A stretch of DNA of 49,773 nt, from positions 1 to 49,773 of the forward strand of contig NZ_JAGBLU010000107.1 of NCBI RefSeq assembly GCF_017635265.1, written 5' to 3'. Under the pieces are notes generated by a model, which worked only from the letters and a program-made list of their open reading frames with translations, was not told the DNA's origin and made no database searches. Each line of letters begins with the position of its first letter. The stretch's first letter is position 1. Made by a program: the position numbers and the translations under genes. This document shows, piece by piece, positions 33,997 to 42,949 of this stretch. The stretch comes from Butyrivibrio sp. (GTDB lineage: Bacteria > Bacillota > Clostridia > Lachnospirales > Lachnospiraceae).

Positions 33997-36171
33997 TCAC
34001 TCATTAATAACAAGTTCAGAATAATATCCGTTTTGTTCCATTAATTCCTCATGTTTTCCGCGTTCTACAACTTTTCCGTCTTTTAATACAAGTATTTCAT
34101 CACAGTCACGTATCGTAGAAAGTCTGTGTGCAATAACAAGGCAGGTTATTCCCCTGTCTTTTACCGCTTTTATCAATTCAAACTCAGTTTTTGCGTCAAG
34201 CGCACTCGTTGCCTCATCCAGAATGATTATCGATGGATCCTGTGCAAGAACCCTGGCAATTTCAAGCCTCTGCCTCTGACCCCCGGAAAAATTTCTGCCA
34301 TTTTCTTCAAGGCGACTCTTGTACCCACCTGGTCTGTCCATAATATCATCATGAATTTGCGCATCCCTTGCCGCCATTATCATCTCGAAATCTTCAATGG
34401 AATCATCCCACATCTTAATATTGTTTTCTATGGAATCTGCAAAAAGAACTATATCCTGATCAACGACTGCCACAGACCCCGCAAATACACTTCTATCTAT
34501 TTCAGACATGGGCTTTCCATCAAATGTTATTTCACCTTTCCATGGCTTATAAAGACCTGAAATCAACTTTGATAACGTGCTTTTTCCGCATCCCGATCCA
34601 CCTACAATAGCTATCTTGCTTCCCTGTTTCAGGGTAAAAGATACATCGTCAATGACAGGATCAGCCATTTTGGAATATCCAAATACAAGATTTTTTACTT
34701 CAACATTTCCTGACAATTTTGAAAAAGATTCGTTATCATCACCCTCTTTAAACGTCTGCTCAACAGGGTAATTCATAACATCTTCAACCCTTTCCATCTG
34801 GGTACGCATTTCCTGAATAGTCTGTCCCGCACCTATAAGCTGCATTGCAGGTAAAGTAAATGATGACAGATACATCTGGAAACTCATTACCATACCAAGT
34901 GAGAACTTCCCATGCATCACAAGTCCTACACCTATGAAAAGAACCAGACTGTTAGCTATAATGTTTAAAAGCTCCGGAATTCGTCCAATCCATACATTGA
35001 TATGCGAAAACTCAATGTTCTCTTCCGTAACCTTTGCATGAAGCCCCGACCACTTTTCATAAAACCCGTCTTCAGCTCCACTGGATTTAATGGTTTCAAT
35101 CATAGAGATACCGGATAAAGTAATTGCGGCAAGCTTTCCTGCATCCCTCATGTTTAATCTGGTTATATTGATCCTCTTTTTGGAAATGAACTTTCCCAAA
35201 ACAACATTAAGAAAAATCGTAATTATACCAATCAGGGTAAGCGCCGGACTATACCTTATCATTACTATAAGGTAAAAAAACATCATTCCAATATTTATTG
35301 CAATAGGGGTAATTGTAGATACAACAGTATTAGCTATTGAAGCATTTGTCCTCTTTCTCTGAAGAATATCTCCTGATAGTCTGTTGTTAAAAAAATCCAC
35401 TGGCAAATGAAGCACTTTCCACATGTAAGTACTGTTGCCAATGATAGCCATCTTTCCGTTTATCTTAAGTGAATATAGATCTGTCACTGCACTTACCATG
35501 ATCTCCATGAAACACACAAATGAAAACAGAGCAATAAACGGATTAAGAAGTTCTTTATTTTCCCCTGTCAGAAGGTTGTCCATAAAGAATCTCTTAAATC
35601 CGGGATTGATTATATTAAACGTGTACGCAATGATAGTAGATAGTATAACAAATACAACGGCTGCACCTGCACCATTAAGCCTTTTCATTGCAAATTCAAT
35701 TGTACTTTTTCGTTTTCCGCTTCTTACAAAATCTTTTCCTGGTTTGATAAAAAGGCATATTCCAGTAAAAGCCTCATCAAACTCCTTCATGGAAACAGCT
35801 ATTGTTCCTCTGGCCGGATCATTTATATATGCTTTTCCATTCTTGAATCCATCAAGAACAACAAAGTGATTAAAGTTCCAGTGTATTATGCACGGAAACT
35901 CCCCTTCCTCCATAAGGGCGTCCGGTTCATATTTGTAACCGGTTGCTTCAAACCCATAGTTTCGAGCTGCCTTGAGGATGTTTTTTGCGTTGGAACCATC
36001 CCTTGATACCCCGCAATCAACTCTTACTTGTTCAAGAGGAACCCACTTTTCATAAAATGCCATGACCATAGCAAGGCACGCAGCTCCACATTCAAGCGCT
36101 TCCATCTGCATAACTACCGGAACCTTTGCCAGGCCATGCAATACAGGATTTTTTTCCTTACTGCTATTCAT
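33997..36171 (-). CDS. Peptidase-containing ABC transporter (C39), NHLM-type
   Basis: With ATG 36171 (GGGGAT nine bases upstream), the 724-residue protein starts with a C39 peptidase domain: Cys28 in ALECGAACL, His102 in HWNFNHFVVLDG, Asp118 in INDPARG. The membrane domain (about 160-450) and an ABC ATPase (Walker A VGGSGCGKST, signature FSGGQRQRLEIA, Walker B IIILDEATSALDA) follow. It cuts leader peptides at double-glycine-like sites and exports the core. The HlyD-like gene lies 16 bases upstream and the second ABC gene 12 bases downstream. Confidence 0.92.
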   Translation of the reverse strand: MNSSKEKNPVLHGLAKVPVVMQMEALECGAACLAMVMAFYEKWVPLEQVRVDCGVSRDGSNAKNILKAARNYGFEATGYKYEPDALMEEGEFPCIIHWNFNHFVVLDGFKNGKAYINDPARGTIAVSMKEFDEAFTGICLFIKPGKDFVRSGKRKSTIEFAMKRLNGAGAAVVFVILSTIIAYTFNIINPGFKRFFMDNLLTGENKELLNPFIALFSFVCFMEIMVSAVTDLYSLKINGKMAIIGNSTYMWKVLHLPVDFFNNRLSGDILQRKRTNASIANTVVSTITPIAINIGMMFFYLIVMIRYSPALTLIGIITIFLNVVLGKFISKKRINITRLNMRDAGKLAAITLSGISMIETIKSSGAEDGFYEKWSGLHAKVTEENIEFSHINVWIGRIPELLNIIANSLVLFIGVGLVMHGKFSLGMVMSFQMYLSSFTLPAMQLIGAGQTIQEMRTQMERVEDVMNYPVEQTFKEGDDNESFSKLSGNVEVKNLVFGYSKMADPVIDDVSFTLKQGSKIAIVGGSGCGKSTLSKLISGLYKPWKGEITFDGKPMSEIDRSVFAGSVAVVDQDIVLFADSIENNIKMWDDSIEDFEMIMAARDAQIHDDIMDRPGGYKSRLEENGRNFSGGQRQRLEIARVLAQDPSIIILDEATSALDAKTEFELIKAVKDRGITCLVIAHRLSTIRDCDEILVLKDGKVVERGKHEELMEQNGYYSELVINE

Positions 36172-36187
36172 TATAATCATCCCCGAA

Positions 36188-36604
36188 TCAGTTAAATAGT
36201 AAGTCGATCATTTGCGTCTGTTTATAAGAAGCTTTCGCTTCATAAGATCCGTCAGGTATTTCCATATTTGAAATTGTAATTACATTACCTTCTTCATCAT
36301 GCTTAACATACCCTATGGTTGTAACAAGACCGCCAATTTCCAAATTCATGTCCTCTTTTAATGTCTGCGCAGCTTCACTATTGTCAAACGTAACTGTTAC
36401 AACACCGTCTTTTGCTTCTGCTACTCCGTAAACGTAGCTTTGAATAGATGAAAAATAACTCCACCCTATGAGTCCAAATAGAATCAGCATAACCGCCAAA
36501 AGAATAATCCAGCCCTCCGCTCTTGCCACATGAATATAAGTTGTCAGATCATCCGGAGATGAGATTTTTTCGATACTCTTTTTTCTAAAAAGATCTTCTT
36601 TCAT
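36188..36604 (-). CDS. Short HlyD-like NHLM secretion protein
   Basis: The start MKEDLFRKKSIEKISSPDDL (36604) matches the typical beginning of NHLM secretion proteins (FRK...SPE.L). One membrane helix lies at ~29-51. Only ~85 extracytoplasmic residues follow, with no clear second lipoyl/coiled-coil hairpin, so it is much shorter than classical HlyD adaptors. It is the first gene of the export operon and likely links the ABC pair to the cell wall side. Alternative starts exist at 36616 and 36664. Confidence 0.75.
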   Translation of the reverse strand: MKEDLFRKKSIEKISSPDDLTTYIHVARAEGWIILLAVMLILFGLIGWSYFSSIQSYVYGVAEAKDGVVTVTFDNSEAAQTLKEDMNLEIGGLVTTIGYVKHDEEGNVITISNMEIPDGSYEAKASYKQTQMIDLLFN

Positions 36605-36672
36605 GTTTTTTATCATTCCCTCACAAAAAACTAATGAATAGTTATCTAAACTATATTTTATCACAAAAAAAT

Positions 36673-36696
36673 AGGCTTTTGCGCAAACAAAAGCCT
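36673..36696 (-). terminator. Intrinsic terminator/attenuator before the export operon
   Basis: AGGCTTTTG (36673-36681) pairs with CAAAAGCCT (36688-36696) and the minus strand then reads seven T residues. It lies upstream of the HlyD-like gene, so it either ends the YgjV-like transcript or acts as an attenuator in the export operon leader. Confidence 0.75.
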
Positions 36697-36707
36697 TAAA
36701 GGGAGGA

Positions 36708-36737
36708 AGGGCTGCTTATTACTATAAGCAACCCTTC
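36708..36737. repeat. Second hairpin in the export operon leader
   Basis: A 12-base arm (36708-36719) pairs with 36726-36737 with one mismatch. It lies just upstream (leftward reading) of the terminator at 36673-36696. The two stems in series could form a conditional leader. The 190-base gap 36665-36854 also holds CAAGAG/CTCTTG at 36770-36789 and no gene. Confidence 0.5.
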
Positions 36738-36854
36738 TGTTGTGTTATGAAAAGTATATATGTGGGGTTCAAGAGTGTTGTCTCTCTTGATGTTTATTAT
36801 GTTAAACTCCCAACCTTAAATGAACCTAAAAATAATGTGTCCAAATAGTGAATC

Positions 36855-37460
36855 TTACAGATGTTTCTCATAATAACCATCCTTCTTTATGTACCCCATC
36901 TTGCTAAGATAAGCCTTGTGGTTCTCATCCGATCCTCTGTAAATAAGTAACTTTACGCCTTCCATTGGAAGCTTTTTCTCCAGGAACTTTCCTATAGAAA
37001 AATCTCTATACTGTGGTACAGAGTAGTCCAGATCAATGTCAACCACGCCATCTTTTCTTTTACCAAAAAACATTGCTACCGGATTTCCGTTATGACATAC
37101 TACATAACTAATATTGGATTCTTTAAAATCCATCTGCGTTCCCGGAAAACACTTTTTTATATCCTCTGCATAAAATCTTAAAAAATATCGAACTAAAGAG
37201 TCATCGTTATTTACATTCACGATCTCATAATTGACAGATGTATTGCTCATCTTTACCAGATAATAAATATTTATTAAAACAAGGCAAAGATTCATGATTG
37301 CTGTTGGATAGGAATGAATAATAAACGCATATATCGTAAAAATAATGCTGCCTACCGAATTAACGATTCTAAGTTTAAAAACAGATGCCATCAGAAAAGA
37401 AACAAGTACCAGCGCCGATCCTAAATAACCAATGGCCTCAATGATTGTATTTGTATTCAT
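36855..37460 (-). CDS. YgjV-like inner-membrane protein with GNAT-like C-terminal part
   Basis: Residues 1 to ~70 contain three hydrophobic segments of the YgjV family (EAIGYLGSALVLVSFLMAS, SVGSIIFTIYAFII, AIMNLCLVLINIYYLVKM). The soluble part (~80-201) has the layout of a GNAT-like acyltransferase domain (YVVCHNGNPVAMFFG, DYSVPQYRDFSIGKFL, GYIKKDGYYEKHL). Function is unknown. AAAGAGG precedes the ATG. It lies upstream of the peptide export operon but is separated by a terminator. Confidence 0.7.
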   Translation of the reverse strand: MNTNTIIEAIGYLGSALVLVSFLMASVFKLRIVNSVGSIIFTIYAFIIHSYPTAIMNLCLVLINIYYLVKMSNTSVNYEIVNVNNDDSLVRYFLRFYAEDIKKCFPGTQMDFKESNISYVVCHNGNPVAMFFGKRKDGVVDIDLDYSVPQYRDFSIGKFLEKKLPMEGVKLLIYRGSDENHKAYLSKMGYIKKDGYYEKHL

Positions 37461-37563
37461 TTTTACCTCTTTCTCTATTCATAAAATACACTTATAATTG
37501 GGTTAATATCATATCAAAAAAACATTTATAGTTCAAATACATACTTTAGACACGTTAACATTG

Positions 37564-37569
37564 TATAAT
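37564..37569 (+). promoter_or_regulatory. Candidate -10 box of the antiporter gene
   Basis: A perfect TATAAT lies 26 bases before the ATG at 37596, with only a weak -35 (ATACTT, 17 bases upstream). AGGAGGAG follows in the short leader. Confidence 0.4.
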
Positions 37570-37595
37570 TATAAAAATTTTTTAGGAGGAGTGTT

Positions 37596-39128
37596 ATGTT
37601 TACAGACTCATTTTGGTCACTGCTTCCGCCAATAATTGCTATTGCTTTGGCTCTTATTACCAAGGAAGTTTATTCATCTTTATTTATAGGTATCGCTGTG
37701 GGAGGTCTTCTCTATTCAGGTTTTAGCTTTACAGGTACAATAAATCATGTATTCGTAGACGGCATGATTGGCCAGTTGTCTGATCCCTGGAACATCGGAA
37801 TTCTCATATTCCTTGTTGTTTTGGGAGGTATTGTAATGCTTATGAACCGTGCGGGTGGATCCGCCGCCTTTGGAAAATGGGCTTCAGAACACGTAACGAC
37901 AAGAGCCGGTGCTCAGATTGCTACTATTTTGCTCGGTGTTATCATTTTTATCGACGACTATTTTAACTGTCTCACAGTTGGATCAGTTATGCGTCCGGTT
38001 ACGGATAAACACAAGATATCAAGAGAAAAATTAGCTTATCTTATAGATGCAACCGCTGCTCCCGTATGTATCATAGCTCCAATTTCCTCTTGGGCTGCAG
38101 CTGTTACAGGTTTCGTTGACGGAGCAAACGGTCTTACTTTATTTGTTAGAGCAATTCCTTATAATTTTTATGCATTTCTCACCATAGCCATGATGCTTGG
38201 TTTAACCTTTATGAAATTTGACTATGGTGCCATGGCAGTAGCAGAGCAGGCATCACATAAAACTTCTGCTCTGAATAAAGTCAAAAAAAATGCATCTCTT
38301 ACCGGAGCAGAGGATCAGCCCAATCCTCCCGTTTCCACTAAAGGAAGAGTAATTCACCTCATTCTTCCTATCATTACTTTAATAGTATGCTGTGTAATTG
38401 GAATGATCTATACAGGTGGTTTCTTTGATGGCGTTTCTTTCCTTGATGCATTCTCAGGTTCCGACGCTTCAGTAGGTCTTGTTTATGGATCTGTCGCAGC
38501 ACTTTTAATAACAATTGTTTTTTATGCATCTACGAAAGTTTTAAGTTTTACAGAGTGTATGAATGCTCTTCCGGAAGGATTTAAGAGTATGGTTCCCGCT
38601 ATCATGGTTCTCACTTTTGCGTGGACATTAAAAGCCATGACGGACTCTCTTGGAGCAGCAACATATGTTGCCGGTATTGTGCAAAATATTGCTGATAACG
38701 GCGCTCTTATGAGCTTTATTCCGGCAATTGTTTTTGTTGTCGGTGCTTTCCTTGCCTTTGCAACAGGAACATCATGGGGAACATTCGGAATTCTCATTCC
38801 TATTGTAGTTAACGTATTTGGTGGCAATCTTGGAAATGAGCTAATGATAATCTCCATTTCAGCCTGCATGGCAGGTGCAGTTTGTGGAGATCACTGCTCT
38901 CCGATTTCCGATACGACCATCATGGCAAGTGCCGGAGCACAGTGCGAACACATATACCATGTATCCACTCAGCTTCCATATGCTCTAACTGCTGCAGCTG
39001 TTTCATTAGTTTCATACATTTTTGCCGGATTCATTAAAAACTGGCTCTTTTGTCTGCCCCTTGGTATTATCCTTATGATATGTACCTTATTCGTGATAAA
39101 AAAAGTTAATGGAGCAAATAAAGCCTGA
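37596..39128 (+). CDS. NhaC-family Na+/H+ antiporter-like transporter
   Basis: The 510-residue protein has ~12 hydrophobic segments and the NhaC-family features: SFWSLLPPIIAIALALITKEVYSSLFIGI at the N-terminus, FIDDYFNCLTVGSVMRPVTDKHKISREKLAYLID in the first half, and GDHCSPISDTTIMASAGA in the second. It likely exchanges Na+ for H+ or takes up an organic anion with Na+. AGGAGGAG precedes the ATG, and a phosphoribosyltransferase gene follows. Confidence 0.92.
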   Translation: MFTDSFWSLLPPIIAIALALITKEVYSSLFIGIAVGGLLYSGFSFTGTINHVFVDGMIGQLSDPWNIGILIFLVVLGGIVMLMNRAGGSAAFGKWASEHVTTRAGAQIATILLGVIIFIDDYFNCLTVGSVMRPVTDKHKISREKLAYLIDATAAPVCIIAPISSWAAAVTGFVDGANGLTLFVRAIPYNFYAFLTIAMMLGLTFMKFDYGAMAVAEQASHKTSALNKVKKNASLTGAEDQPNPPVSTKGRVIHLILPIITLIVCCVIGMIYTGGFFDGVSFLDAFSGSDASVGLVYGSVAALLITIVFYASTKVLSFTECMNALPEGFKSMVPAIMVLTFAWTLKAMTDSLGAATYVAGIVQNIADNGALMSFIPAIVFVVGAFLAFATGTSWGTFGILIPIVVNVFGGNLGNELMIISISACMAGAVCGDHCSPISDTTIMASAGAQCEHIYHVSTQLPYALTAAAVSLVSYIFAGFIKNWLFCLPLGIILMICTLFVIKKVNGANKA

Positions 39129-39212
39129 TTAATAATTGGAATTTTGATAATATAATGATATGATTTTATATATAAGTTATGCATTCGATTGAATGAGAAA
39201 GGAAGGCCAGCT

Positions 39213-39851
39213 ATGCAAGACTACAAAAAGATGGAATATTCTCAAAATAAAGATGTTGTTCTGCGTTATACTCCGGGTCACTTTATTACGCCTCATTCTC
39301 ATGTTAACTACTATATCGATCTGTGCGATACCAAGGCGCGTATGAAAGAAGCCAGAGCTGCCGGTGAGTCATTGGCGGAAATGTATATGACCTCAGACAT
39401 CATTGACACCATTCTTTGTATCAACGGAACTGAAGTTATCGGCTCTTACATGGCCAACAAGCTTACCGAGGCAGGAATTCTTTCGATGAATTCCCACAAA
39501 ACAATTTATATTACAAGTCCTGAAATTAATGTAAATGATCAGATTATGTTTAGAGACAACAATAAACATATGATAAAAGGAAAAAAAGTTCTGGTTCTCA
39601 TTGATTCTGCTACTACCGGAGGAACATTAAAGAGCGCCCTTGATTCCATCCGATTCTATGGCGGTGAAATCGTAGGTATTTCTGCTGTCTTTTCAGTAGC
39701 AACACAAATAGAAAAATTTCCTATCAAAGCTTTGTTTACAACAAGAGACCTTCCTGATTATGCCGGTTATGCTCACGATAATTGTCCGTTATGTAAGTCA
39801 GGAGTACCTGTTGATGCTATTTGTAATGGTTTTGGTTATTCTACAGTTTGA
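39213..39851 (+). CDS. Phosphoribosyltransferase family protein
   Basis: ATG 39213 follows AAGGAAGG; the earlier ATG at 39189 has no ribosome site. The 212-residue protein has the PRPP-binding loop KKVLVLIDSATTGGTL, a form of the type I PRTase signature. It resembles orotate phosphoribosyltransferase in layout, but the catalytic loop cannot be assigned and the first acidic residues are partly replaced (DSATTGGT), so the base substrate is unknown. The C-terminus carries CPLC. Confidence 0.8.
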   Translation: MQDYKKMEYSQNKDVVLRYTPGHFITPHSHVNYYIDLCDTKARMKEARAAGESLAEMYMTSDIIDTILCINGTEVIGSYMANKLTEAGILSMNSHKTIYITSPEINVNDQIMFRDNNKHMIKGKKVLVLIDSATTGGTLKSALDSIRFYGGEIVGISAVFSVATQIEKFPIKALFTTRDLPDYAGYAHDNCPLCKSGVPVDAICNGFGYSTV

Positions 39852-39865
39852 TATTTCTTAAATGC

Positions 39866-39896
39866 AAAAATCTCTTGGCAAAGCCAAGAGATTTTT
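39866..39896. terminator. Bidirectional terminator
   Basis: A perfect 14-bp stem (39866-39879 with 39883-39896), 3-nt loop, has A-rich left and T-rich right ends. It terminates the PRTase gene, and its right arm overlaps the stop codon of the convergent small gene at 39895. Confidence 0.9.
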
Positions 39897-40134
39897 ATTG
39901 CTGATTTCCCATATTCATCATCATTTTCGCTGTCTCAATATCATTTGCAGTAAGCTTAATATTAGACGCAAGCTCTTTTCCATCAGGAGTTGTAACCTTT
40001 ATATCTATTATTGTTCCCTCCTGCATGGCATTTGAACCAATAGCCCTAAAAAAAGGTAAAACCTTAGGATGATCCTGTGAAAACAGGCTCAGGCGTTGTT
40101 GAAGCTGCATAAGCAGCATTGGATTCATATTCAT
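39895..40134 (-). CDS. Small protein of unknown function (79 aa)
   Basis: GGAGG lies eight bases before the ATG. The peptide has a Met/Leu/Gln-rich helical start (NPMLLMQLQQRLSLF), a central short beta region (TIIDIKVTTPDGKELASNIKL), and an acidic helical C-terminus. It has no signal peptide or metal motif. I do not recognise it; it may be a small regulatory or structural protein. Confidence 0.6.
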   Translation of the reverse strand: MNMNPMLLMQLQQRLSLFSQDHPKVLPFFRAIGSNAMQEGTIIDIKVTTPDGKELASNIKLTANDIETAKMMMNMGNQQ

Positions 40135-40216
40135 TTCTCATACCTCCATGATTTCTTTACTAAATAATATATAAGTAAGTTAAAAAATAATCAATCTTTT
40201 TTGTTGAAAATTCAGT

Positions 40217-40238
40217 AAACTTGAGTTAAATCAAGTTT
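40217..40238 (+). promoter_or_regulatory. Hairpin with T-run upstream of pta
   Basis: AAACTTGA (40217-40224) pairs with TCAAGTTT (40231-40238) followed by T residues on the plus strand. The TATAAT at 40257-40262 lies downstream, so this may be an upstream terminator rather than a leader element. Confidence 0.4.
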
Positions 40239-40311
40239 TTTAGCCATAATAAGTATTATAATCGCAATCGTTGATAAAAATACTATCTGATACATATAAG
40301 GAGGATAAAAA

Positions 40312-41295
40312 ATGTACGGATTTGGTGATATGATACAAAAGCTTAAAGCTAACCCAAAAACTATTGTTTTCCCTGAAGGATCTGATCCTCGTATTCTTGA
40401 GGCCGCTTCAAGATTACTTGCCGGAAACTTCCTTAAGCCAATTCTTCTTGGTAATGAAGCAGATATCAATAAGTCTGCAGAAGATGCCGGCTACAACATC
40501 AGAGGTGCTCAGATAATTGACCCTGATAATTTCGACAAGTTTGATGAAATGGTAGATCTTTTCTGCGAATTAAGAAAAAGCAAAGGAATGACACCTGAAA
40601 AGGCTGTTCCTATTCTTAAGCAGACTAACTACTTCGGAACAATGCTTGTAAAGATGGGCCTTGGCGACTGTCTTCTTGGCGGTGCTACTTACTCAACAGC
40701 TGATACTGTTCGTCCTGCTCTTCAGATTATCAAAACAAAACCGGAAAATACAATCGTTTCTTCTTGCTTTATTCTTGTTCGTCCTTCAGCAACAGGCGAA
40801 AATGAAGTCATTGCTATGGCTGACTGTGGAATCAACATCAACCCTAACGAGGATGAACTTGTTGAAATCTGTGGTGAAACAGTAAACTGTGCGCAAAGAT
40901 TCGGTGTTGACCCGAAGGTTGCCTTCCTTTCATTCTCAACAAAGGGATCTGCAAAGGATGACACAGTTACAAAGATGCAGAACGCTACAAAGAAGGCTCA
41001 GGAGAAATATCCTGATATTCCTATTGATGGTGAGCTTCAGTTTGATGCTGCTGTATCTCCACGTGTTGCAAAACAGAAAGCGCCGGGTTCAGCTGTTGCA
41101 GGACATGCAAATACATTTATCTTCCCGGATATCAATGCCGGTAACCTTGGTTATAAAATTGCTCAGCGTATGGGTAACTTCGAGGCATATGGCCCTATTC
41201 TTTTAGGTCTCAATGCTCCAATCAACGATCTTTCTCGTGGTTGCAATGCAATCGAAGTTTATTCTATGTCGATTATCACAGCTTCTTTAGCTTGA
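40312..41295 (+). CDS. pta: Phosphate acetyltransferase
   Basis: The 327-residue protein is a Pta of the single-domain Firmicutes type: IVFPEGSDPRILEAA, the central CLLGGATYSTADTVRPALQI, and the C-terminal SPRVAKQKAPGSAVAGHANTFIFPDINAGNLGYKI. It interconverts acetyl-CoA and acetyl phosphate. Acetate kinase is usually adjacent, but no ackA is present here, so it stands alone. AGGAGG precedes the ATG, and TATAAT at 40257 may be its -10. Confidence 0.96.
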   Translation: MYGFGDMIQKLKANPKTIVFPEGSDPRILEAASRLLAGNFLKPILLGNEADINKSAEDAGYNIRGAQIIDPDNFDKFDEMVDLFCELRKSKGMTPEKAVPILKQTNYFGTMLVKMGLGDCLLGGATYSTADTVRPALQIIKTKPENTIVSSCFILVRPSATGENEVIAMADCGININPNEDELVEICGETVNCAQRFGVDPKVAFLSFSTKGSAKDDTVTKMQNATKKAQEKYPDIPIDGELQFDAAVSPRVAKQKAPGSAVAGHANTFIFPDINAGNLGYKIAQRMGNFEAYGPILLGLNAPINDLSRGCNAIEVYSMSIITASLA

Positions 41296-41322
41296 TATAT
41301 GTATTATTGATGTTATATAACA

Positions 41323-41353
41323 AAAAGCCCAGCGCTATAAACGTTGGGCTTTT
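41323..41353. terminator. Terminator after pta
   Basis: AAAAGCCCA (41323-41331) pairs with TGGGCTTTT (41345-41353), with further pairing inside the loop. It lies 27 bases after the pta stop and separates it from the convergent signalling gene. Confidence 0.8.
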
Positions 41354-41384
41354 GTTATCATTTGTTATTTTTTGTTATTATTCA

Positions 41385-41549
41385 TTATTTTTCAGATTGT
41401 TCTTCCTTTATATGGCGTCTTTCGTGCTCTTTATAGTAGTTAGTCTTGTCATCATACATTGCTTCATCAGCTAGTTTCACTACTCTGTTTATTTCTCCTG
41501 AATTTTTACTCCAAACAGCACCTATCGCAACATTAATTTTCTTCTCTTT
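41385..41549 (-). pseudogene. Severed C-terminal part of the GGDEF domain
   Basis: After the in-frame TAA at 41550-41552 the same frame continues for 54 codons (KEKKINVAIGAVWSKNSGEINRVVKLADEAMYDDKTNYY...) to a second stop at 41385. This is the usual end of a GGDEF domain, including the A...L...A...MY.AK-like helix. It is the tail of the 42794-41550 gene, cut off by one stop codon. Confidence 0.75.
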
Positions 41550-42794
41550 TTATTTTTTTACAAGTTCATTAAACTTTTCTTCTTCAATTTCCGGAAGGAT
41601 TGAAATAAACTCATCTCCACCAATCCTGTAGCAGAACTTTTTCTTAAATATACTTCCAAATACGTTCGCCACCTGTTTAATCAACTCATCTCCTGCCTCG
41701 TGTCCCTTTTCGTCGTTTACTTTTTTGAGCCCATTAATATCAGTATAGCAAACACCAACTTTAACCGATATTCCTGCCAACAATCCCAATGTCTGATTTA
41801 AAGAATACCTGTTTCCAAGTCCTGTGAGTGCATCATGGCTACCAAGATACATCATCTCTGACGTAAGAGCCCTGTTCCTCATTTCATAGGAAATAAATAT
41901 CGCGGCAGACTCTATTACATCTGTAACATTAAGCGGAAGATCATTTGCATAATTATCAACTACAAGATACCCTAGTACATCCTTTTTATCTCTTACTGTT
42001 GATATTATATATCTCTGAACCTTTCCAGCTAAATTTTCATCGTAAAATTTTTTGTTTGTTTCGCATATCTCATGAGTATCATTTATAACAGCAATATCCT
42101 TATTATTTAATTGCTTTTTCCACATCGATACAAAGTTATTATTTTCTATATCTTTTTTTGATGGAAGTTTTGAAGTTGCCGCCCCATTGGCCCATTCATG
42201 AATCGCTTTGACCTCATCACCCAAAGTTTCAACTATAAAAGCATGATCAGCTTCAATCGAAGTCCCAAGTATTTTAAGGACTTTCCGGATACCCTTTCCA
42301 AATTCTGCTGACGATAGCTCTTTTGCGCACTGTATAACTAAATTATTACTGTTTCTTTTTAGTGTTTTATCGTCTTCATCTCTTTTTGCTGCAGTAACGT
42401 CATGAATTATAAATGCGCAAAATCCCTTTTGATACACCGGAACAGACCAAAATTCAAACCATTTATCAAAGTCACTATTGTATGTTCTGATGATTGATGA
42501 CTGTCTCAATATGGCAGCCTGATAGCTATATCTTATCCAATCTTCATCTCTGTTTTTTACAGTATTAAAATATGTATTGCCGATTAATTCTGCAGATGGT
42601 TTTCTTACCAATTGAGCATACTTTTCATTAGCAAAAAGGAACAACATGTCTTTAACTGTTCCAAAGGGATCCGTCAATACTTTAAATATACAACATGCAT
42701 CAGGTAAATCTTTTAACATATATAAAATATCATTGGAGCTAAAATTAGTCGTAGATGCGTACTCTATTTTCCCATGGTTTTCCAATTCTGTCAT
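41550..42794 (-). CDS. PAS-GAF-GGDEF signalling protein, interrupted by an in-frame stop
   Basis: The 414-residue product has an N-terminal PAS-like domain (~25-145), a GAF-like domain (~150-300) and a GGDEF domain starting at SHDALTGLGNRYSLNQ with RIGGDEFISI as active site. The GGDEF domain ends abruptly at FNELVKK with TAA; the missing ~55 residues follow in the same frame (41385-41549). Intact, it would make cyclic di-GMP in response to a PAS/GAF-sensed signal. GGGGGG precedes the ATG. It is probably a recent pseudogene unless the stop is read through. Confidence 0.8.
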   Translation of the reverse strand: MTELENHGKIEYASTTNFSSNDILYMLKDLPDACCIFKVLTDPFGTVKDMLFLFANEKYAQLVRKPSAELIGNTYFNTVKNRDEDWIRYSYQAAILRQSSIIRTYNSDFDKWFEFWSVPVYQKGFCAFIIHDVTAAKRDEDDKTLKRNSNNLVIQCAKELSSAEFGKGIRKVLKILGTSIEADHAFIVETLGDEVKAIHEWANGAATSKLPSKKDIENNNFVSMWKKQLNNKDIAVINDTHEICETNKKFYDENLAGKVQRYIISTVRDKKDVLGYLVVDNYANDLPLNVTDVIESAAIFISYEMRNRALTSEMMYLGSHDALTGLGNRYSLNQTLGLLAGISVKVGVCYTDINGLKKVNDEKGHEAGDELIKQVANVFGSIFKKKFCYRIGGDEFISILPEIEEEKFNELVKK

Positions 42795-42920
42795 ATATCC
42801 CCCCTGAATATTGATAAATTAATACCTCCATACAGTAAATTATACCTTATATGCTCACTTCATGCACTATATTGCATTAAAATTTATGCTATATTTTTAA
42901 TAATTTCTCTAAGCATAGAA

Positions 42921-42949
42921 AATGGGAGCATCAGTCGGATGCTCCCATT
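42921..42949 (-). terminator. Terminator overlapping the larC stop
   Basis: AATGGGAGCATC (42921-42932) pairs with GATGCTCCCATT (42938-42949) around a 5-nt loop. The larC stop codon (42931-42933) straddles the left arm and loop, so the last codons of larC encode half of the terminator. Confidence 0.85.

Noticed and set aside
36747-36848. 33-codon plus-strand ORF in the export leader
   Set aside because: No ribosome binding site and no conservation evidence; the region is better explained by hairpins.
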